Assembly: GCF_041438805.1 (NCBI RefSeq)
Contig: NZ_CP109190.1
Span: forward strand, 9,238,001 to 9,302,000
Direction of reading: 5' to 3'
DNA: 64,000 nucleotides
DNA from: Streptomyces sp. NBC_01707
GTDB lineage: Bacteria; Actinomycetota; Actinomycetes; Streptomycetales; Streptomycetaceae
The translations under genes were made by a program, and so were the position numbers. The notes beneath the pieces were generated by a model. The model had not been told where the DNA came from, made no database searches, and saw only the letters and a program-made list of their open reading frames with translations. Shown here piece after piece: positions 62,537 to 64,000 of this stretch. Every line of letters starts with the position of its first letter. Position 1 is the stretch's first letter.

Positions 62537-63955
62537 CTACTGGACGGCCTGCGTCTGGGGGGCGGGAAAATCGAAGGCCGGCAGTGCGACCCCGTCGTCC
62601 GGGCTGTACGCGGGTCCGCTCCGTGAGTTCGCGGCCTGGTGCGGGATCGCGAGGGACGGGGCCGGAGCACCGACGCGGCCCTCGGGTGCTTCGACGTCCA
62701 CGCCGACCTCGATCTTGGCGCGGGTGCCCCATTTGGTGTGGCGCAGGGTCGCCAGTGACCACAGGCGCAGCGGCAGCAGCAGCGCGATGTTGAGCAGCGC
62801 GTACAGCGGAGCGGCCAGGAACGTCAGCACCCGGTCGACGATCCCGACCATGGCGGCACCGCGCAGGTAGTGGATGGAGCGTACCCACGACATGACGCAC
62901 ATGTAGCCGATGTAGCTGGCGAGCAGGGCCCAACCGGTCGGGTGCAGCGCGATGGCCACGAGCGCGGTGACCATGGCTGCGGTGAAGGCAACCCAGGTGA
63001 CGAGCTCGATCAGATTGAGCCACCAGTACATACGGCTCAGCCGGAACTTGGCGAAGAGCAGGAACCCTTCGCGGATGAAGGACTTGCCCCAGCGGATCTG
63101 CTGGCGGATGTAGTGCCCGAGACGTTCGGGGACGTCGGTGTAGCCGACAGCGCACGGCTGGATGAGGGACTTGCCCTCGGTGAGGCAGTAGTACGTCAGG
63201 CGCCGGTCGTCACCGAAGGTCGCGGGGCGCCCGAGGAACCGCTGGTCGAGGAAGTCGTCGAGATTCTTGCGGATGACCCATCCCCGGTACATCGCGAGGG
63301 AGCCACAGGCGCACAGGACGGAACCGAGACGGGAGTATGCGACCCGTTCGCCGAGGAAGGCGTTGACGTACCGCATGTCGATCAGGCGCGTGAGGAGGTT
63401 GGTGTCGCGGTTGTGGGCGAGGACCAACCCGGTGACGCAGTGGACACGGCGCTCCCCGAAGGGTTCGGCGAGTTCGGCGACGGCGTGCTTGTCGAGCACA
63501 GTGTCGGAGTCGATGCACAGATACGCGTCCGCGAGCGGGTCCTCACGGAAGCCCGCGGCGAGTCCGTGGCGCTTGCCGCGGTTGTCAGGGAACCGGATGA
63601 AGCCGAGACGGATTCCGGCCCTGTCGAACTGCGGGCGCATCTCCCCGATGAGGGCAGCGGCGGACTGGTCGGCGGAGCAGTCGTCGATGACCGTCAAAGA
63701 CTGAGGCGGCAGGGTCTGCGCGAGGATCGATTCCAGACATCGCCTCAGCATCGCGGGGGATTCGTTGTACACCGTGACGACCCCGTGAATGTTGAGCCGA
63801 TGGCTCGTTTTCCTGAATGTGAGCCCGGGGCTGCGGCGTCGGCGGATGGACAGGAGCAACTTGACACCAAGGAGAGAGCCGACGGCCACTCCGTACCAGT
63901 GCAATTGGCGCCAGGACGAGTAGATCTGGTCCCAAGCGTGTATGAGGGTTTGCAT
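62537..63955 (-). CDS. GT2 processive synthase, hyaluronan/chitin-synthase type
   Basis: A 472-residue membrane glycosyltransferase. One N-terminal helix, then the GT-A domain: VVTVYNESPAMLRRCLESIL, DSD at 149-151, GDD at 248-250 and the processive Q-x-x-R-W motif (Q285-W289) followed by GKSFIREG, the form seen in hyaluronan synthases and NodC. Four C-terminal helices (LIELVTWVAFTAAMVTALVA onward) form the export channel, and a disordered tail follows. It should polymerise and extrude a UDP-sugar polymer. ATG 63955; the upstream region runs out of the window. Paired with the CBM3/GH16 protein. Confidence 0.9.
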   Translation of the reverse strand: MQTLIHAWDQIYSSWRQLHWYGVAVGSLLGVKLLLSIRRRRSPGLTFRKTSHRLNIHGVVTVYNESPAMLRRCLESILAQTLPPQSLTVIDDCSADQSAAALIGEMRPQFDRAGIRLGFIRFPDNRGKRHGLAAGFREDPLADAYLCIDSDTVLDKHAVAELAEPFGERRVHCVTGLVLAHNRDTNLLTRLIDMRYVNAFLGERVAYSRLGSVLCACGSLAMYRGWVIRKNLDDFLDQRFLGRPATFGDDRRLTYYCLTEGKSLIQPCAVGYTDVPERLGHYIRQQIRWGKSFIREGFLLFAKFRLSRMYWWLNLIELVTWVAFTAAMVTALVAIALHPTGWALLASYIGYMCVMSWVRSIHYLRGAAMVGIVDRVLTFLAAPLYALLNIALLLPLRLWSLATLRHTKWGTRAKIEVGVDVEAPEGRVGAPAPSLAIPHQAANSRSGPAYSPDDGVALPAFDFPAPQTQAVQ

Positions 63956-64000
63956 GACGAGTGAGGACTCCCTGACATCGTCGATTTGCTCGTACCCGGA

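Noticed and set aside
62870..63964. 364-codon plus-strand open frame over the GT2 gene
   Set aside because: Complement of a gene with exact GT2 motifs; no independent coding evidence.
1..64000. CRISPR array or complete retron/prophage/integrative element
   Set aside because: No regularly spaced repeats, reverse transcriptase, phage structural gene or intact integrase was seen.

Overview
The window looks like a stretch of a Streptomyces (or very close actinomycete) chromosome. It has very high GC, frequent GTG starts, strong G/C bias at third codon positions, many ATG/GTG starts lying 6-7 nt after a -10 hexamer (leaderless transcripts), and many proteins typical of that genus (DUF6210, trypco2, HxlR, NarL-type two-component systems, Tat-exported enzymes). 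It has no rRNA genes, no complete tRNA and no CRISPR array. Insertion-sequence remnants and decayed genes are dense, as expected of a variable chromosome-arm region. The genus assignment is inferred from sequence character, not from a database search.

Layout. 1-12.8 kb: the end of a CaiB/BaiF CoA-transferase with a strong terminator, a PAS protein, a TetR/MFS efflux pair with palindromic operators, an ABC-F ribosome-protection-type ATPase, then conserved hypotheticals, a GNAT, and decayed APH and IS5 sequences. 13-19 kb: oxidoreductase and stress cassettes (SDR beside a dead MDR; HxlR with an ABM monooxygenase; HxlR with FrnE and AzoR). 19-33 kb: a decayed trypco2/trypsin pair, an amidohydrolase, many IS5 scraps, an intact IS1380-family element, a methyltransferase-Nudix fusion, and dead FUSC and MurG-like genes. 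33.6-36.4 kb: a compact FolE - MFS - Nudix operon. 36.8-40.5 kb: a five-gene operon with a small membrane protein, a Tat-exported molybdopterin oxidoreductase, a b-type cytochrome, a histidine kinase and a response regulator. 40.5-44.6 kb: a DinB gene enclosed by IS5-type inverted repeats, an APH-like kinase, a CsbD-like protein and small genes. 45-50 kb: an Old Yellow Enzyme divergent from a MarR, ASCH and DUF6210 proteins, and an ArsR/MFS pair under a perfect 20-bp inverted repeat. 50.5-60.4 kb: SnoaL-like, a frameshifted FAD amine oxidase/phytoene-dehydrogenase-like gene, esterases, HIT, a large membrane protein, VOC, GNAT and TetR. 60.8-64 kb: a membrane-anchored CBM3/GH16-like protein and a hyaluronan/chitin-synthase-type GT2, likely an exopolysaccharide unit.

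How the genes work together. The recurring theme is small regulator-plus-target modules that sense and remove toxic small molecules: TetR-MFS, HxlR-ABM, HxlR-FrnE-AzoR, MarR-OYE, ArsR-MFS and TetR-GNAT. In five of the six, operator-like palindromes can be read in the promoter region. The three multi-gene units most worth study are the FolE-MFS-Nudix operon (possible secreted pterin), the molybdoenzyme-cytochrome-two-component operon (possible envelope redox repair or respiration under its own sensor), and the GT2-CBM3/GH16 polysaccharide unit at the right edge.
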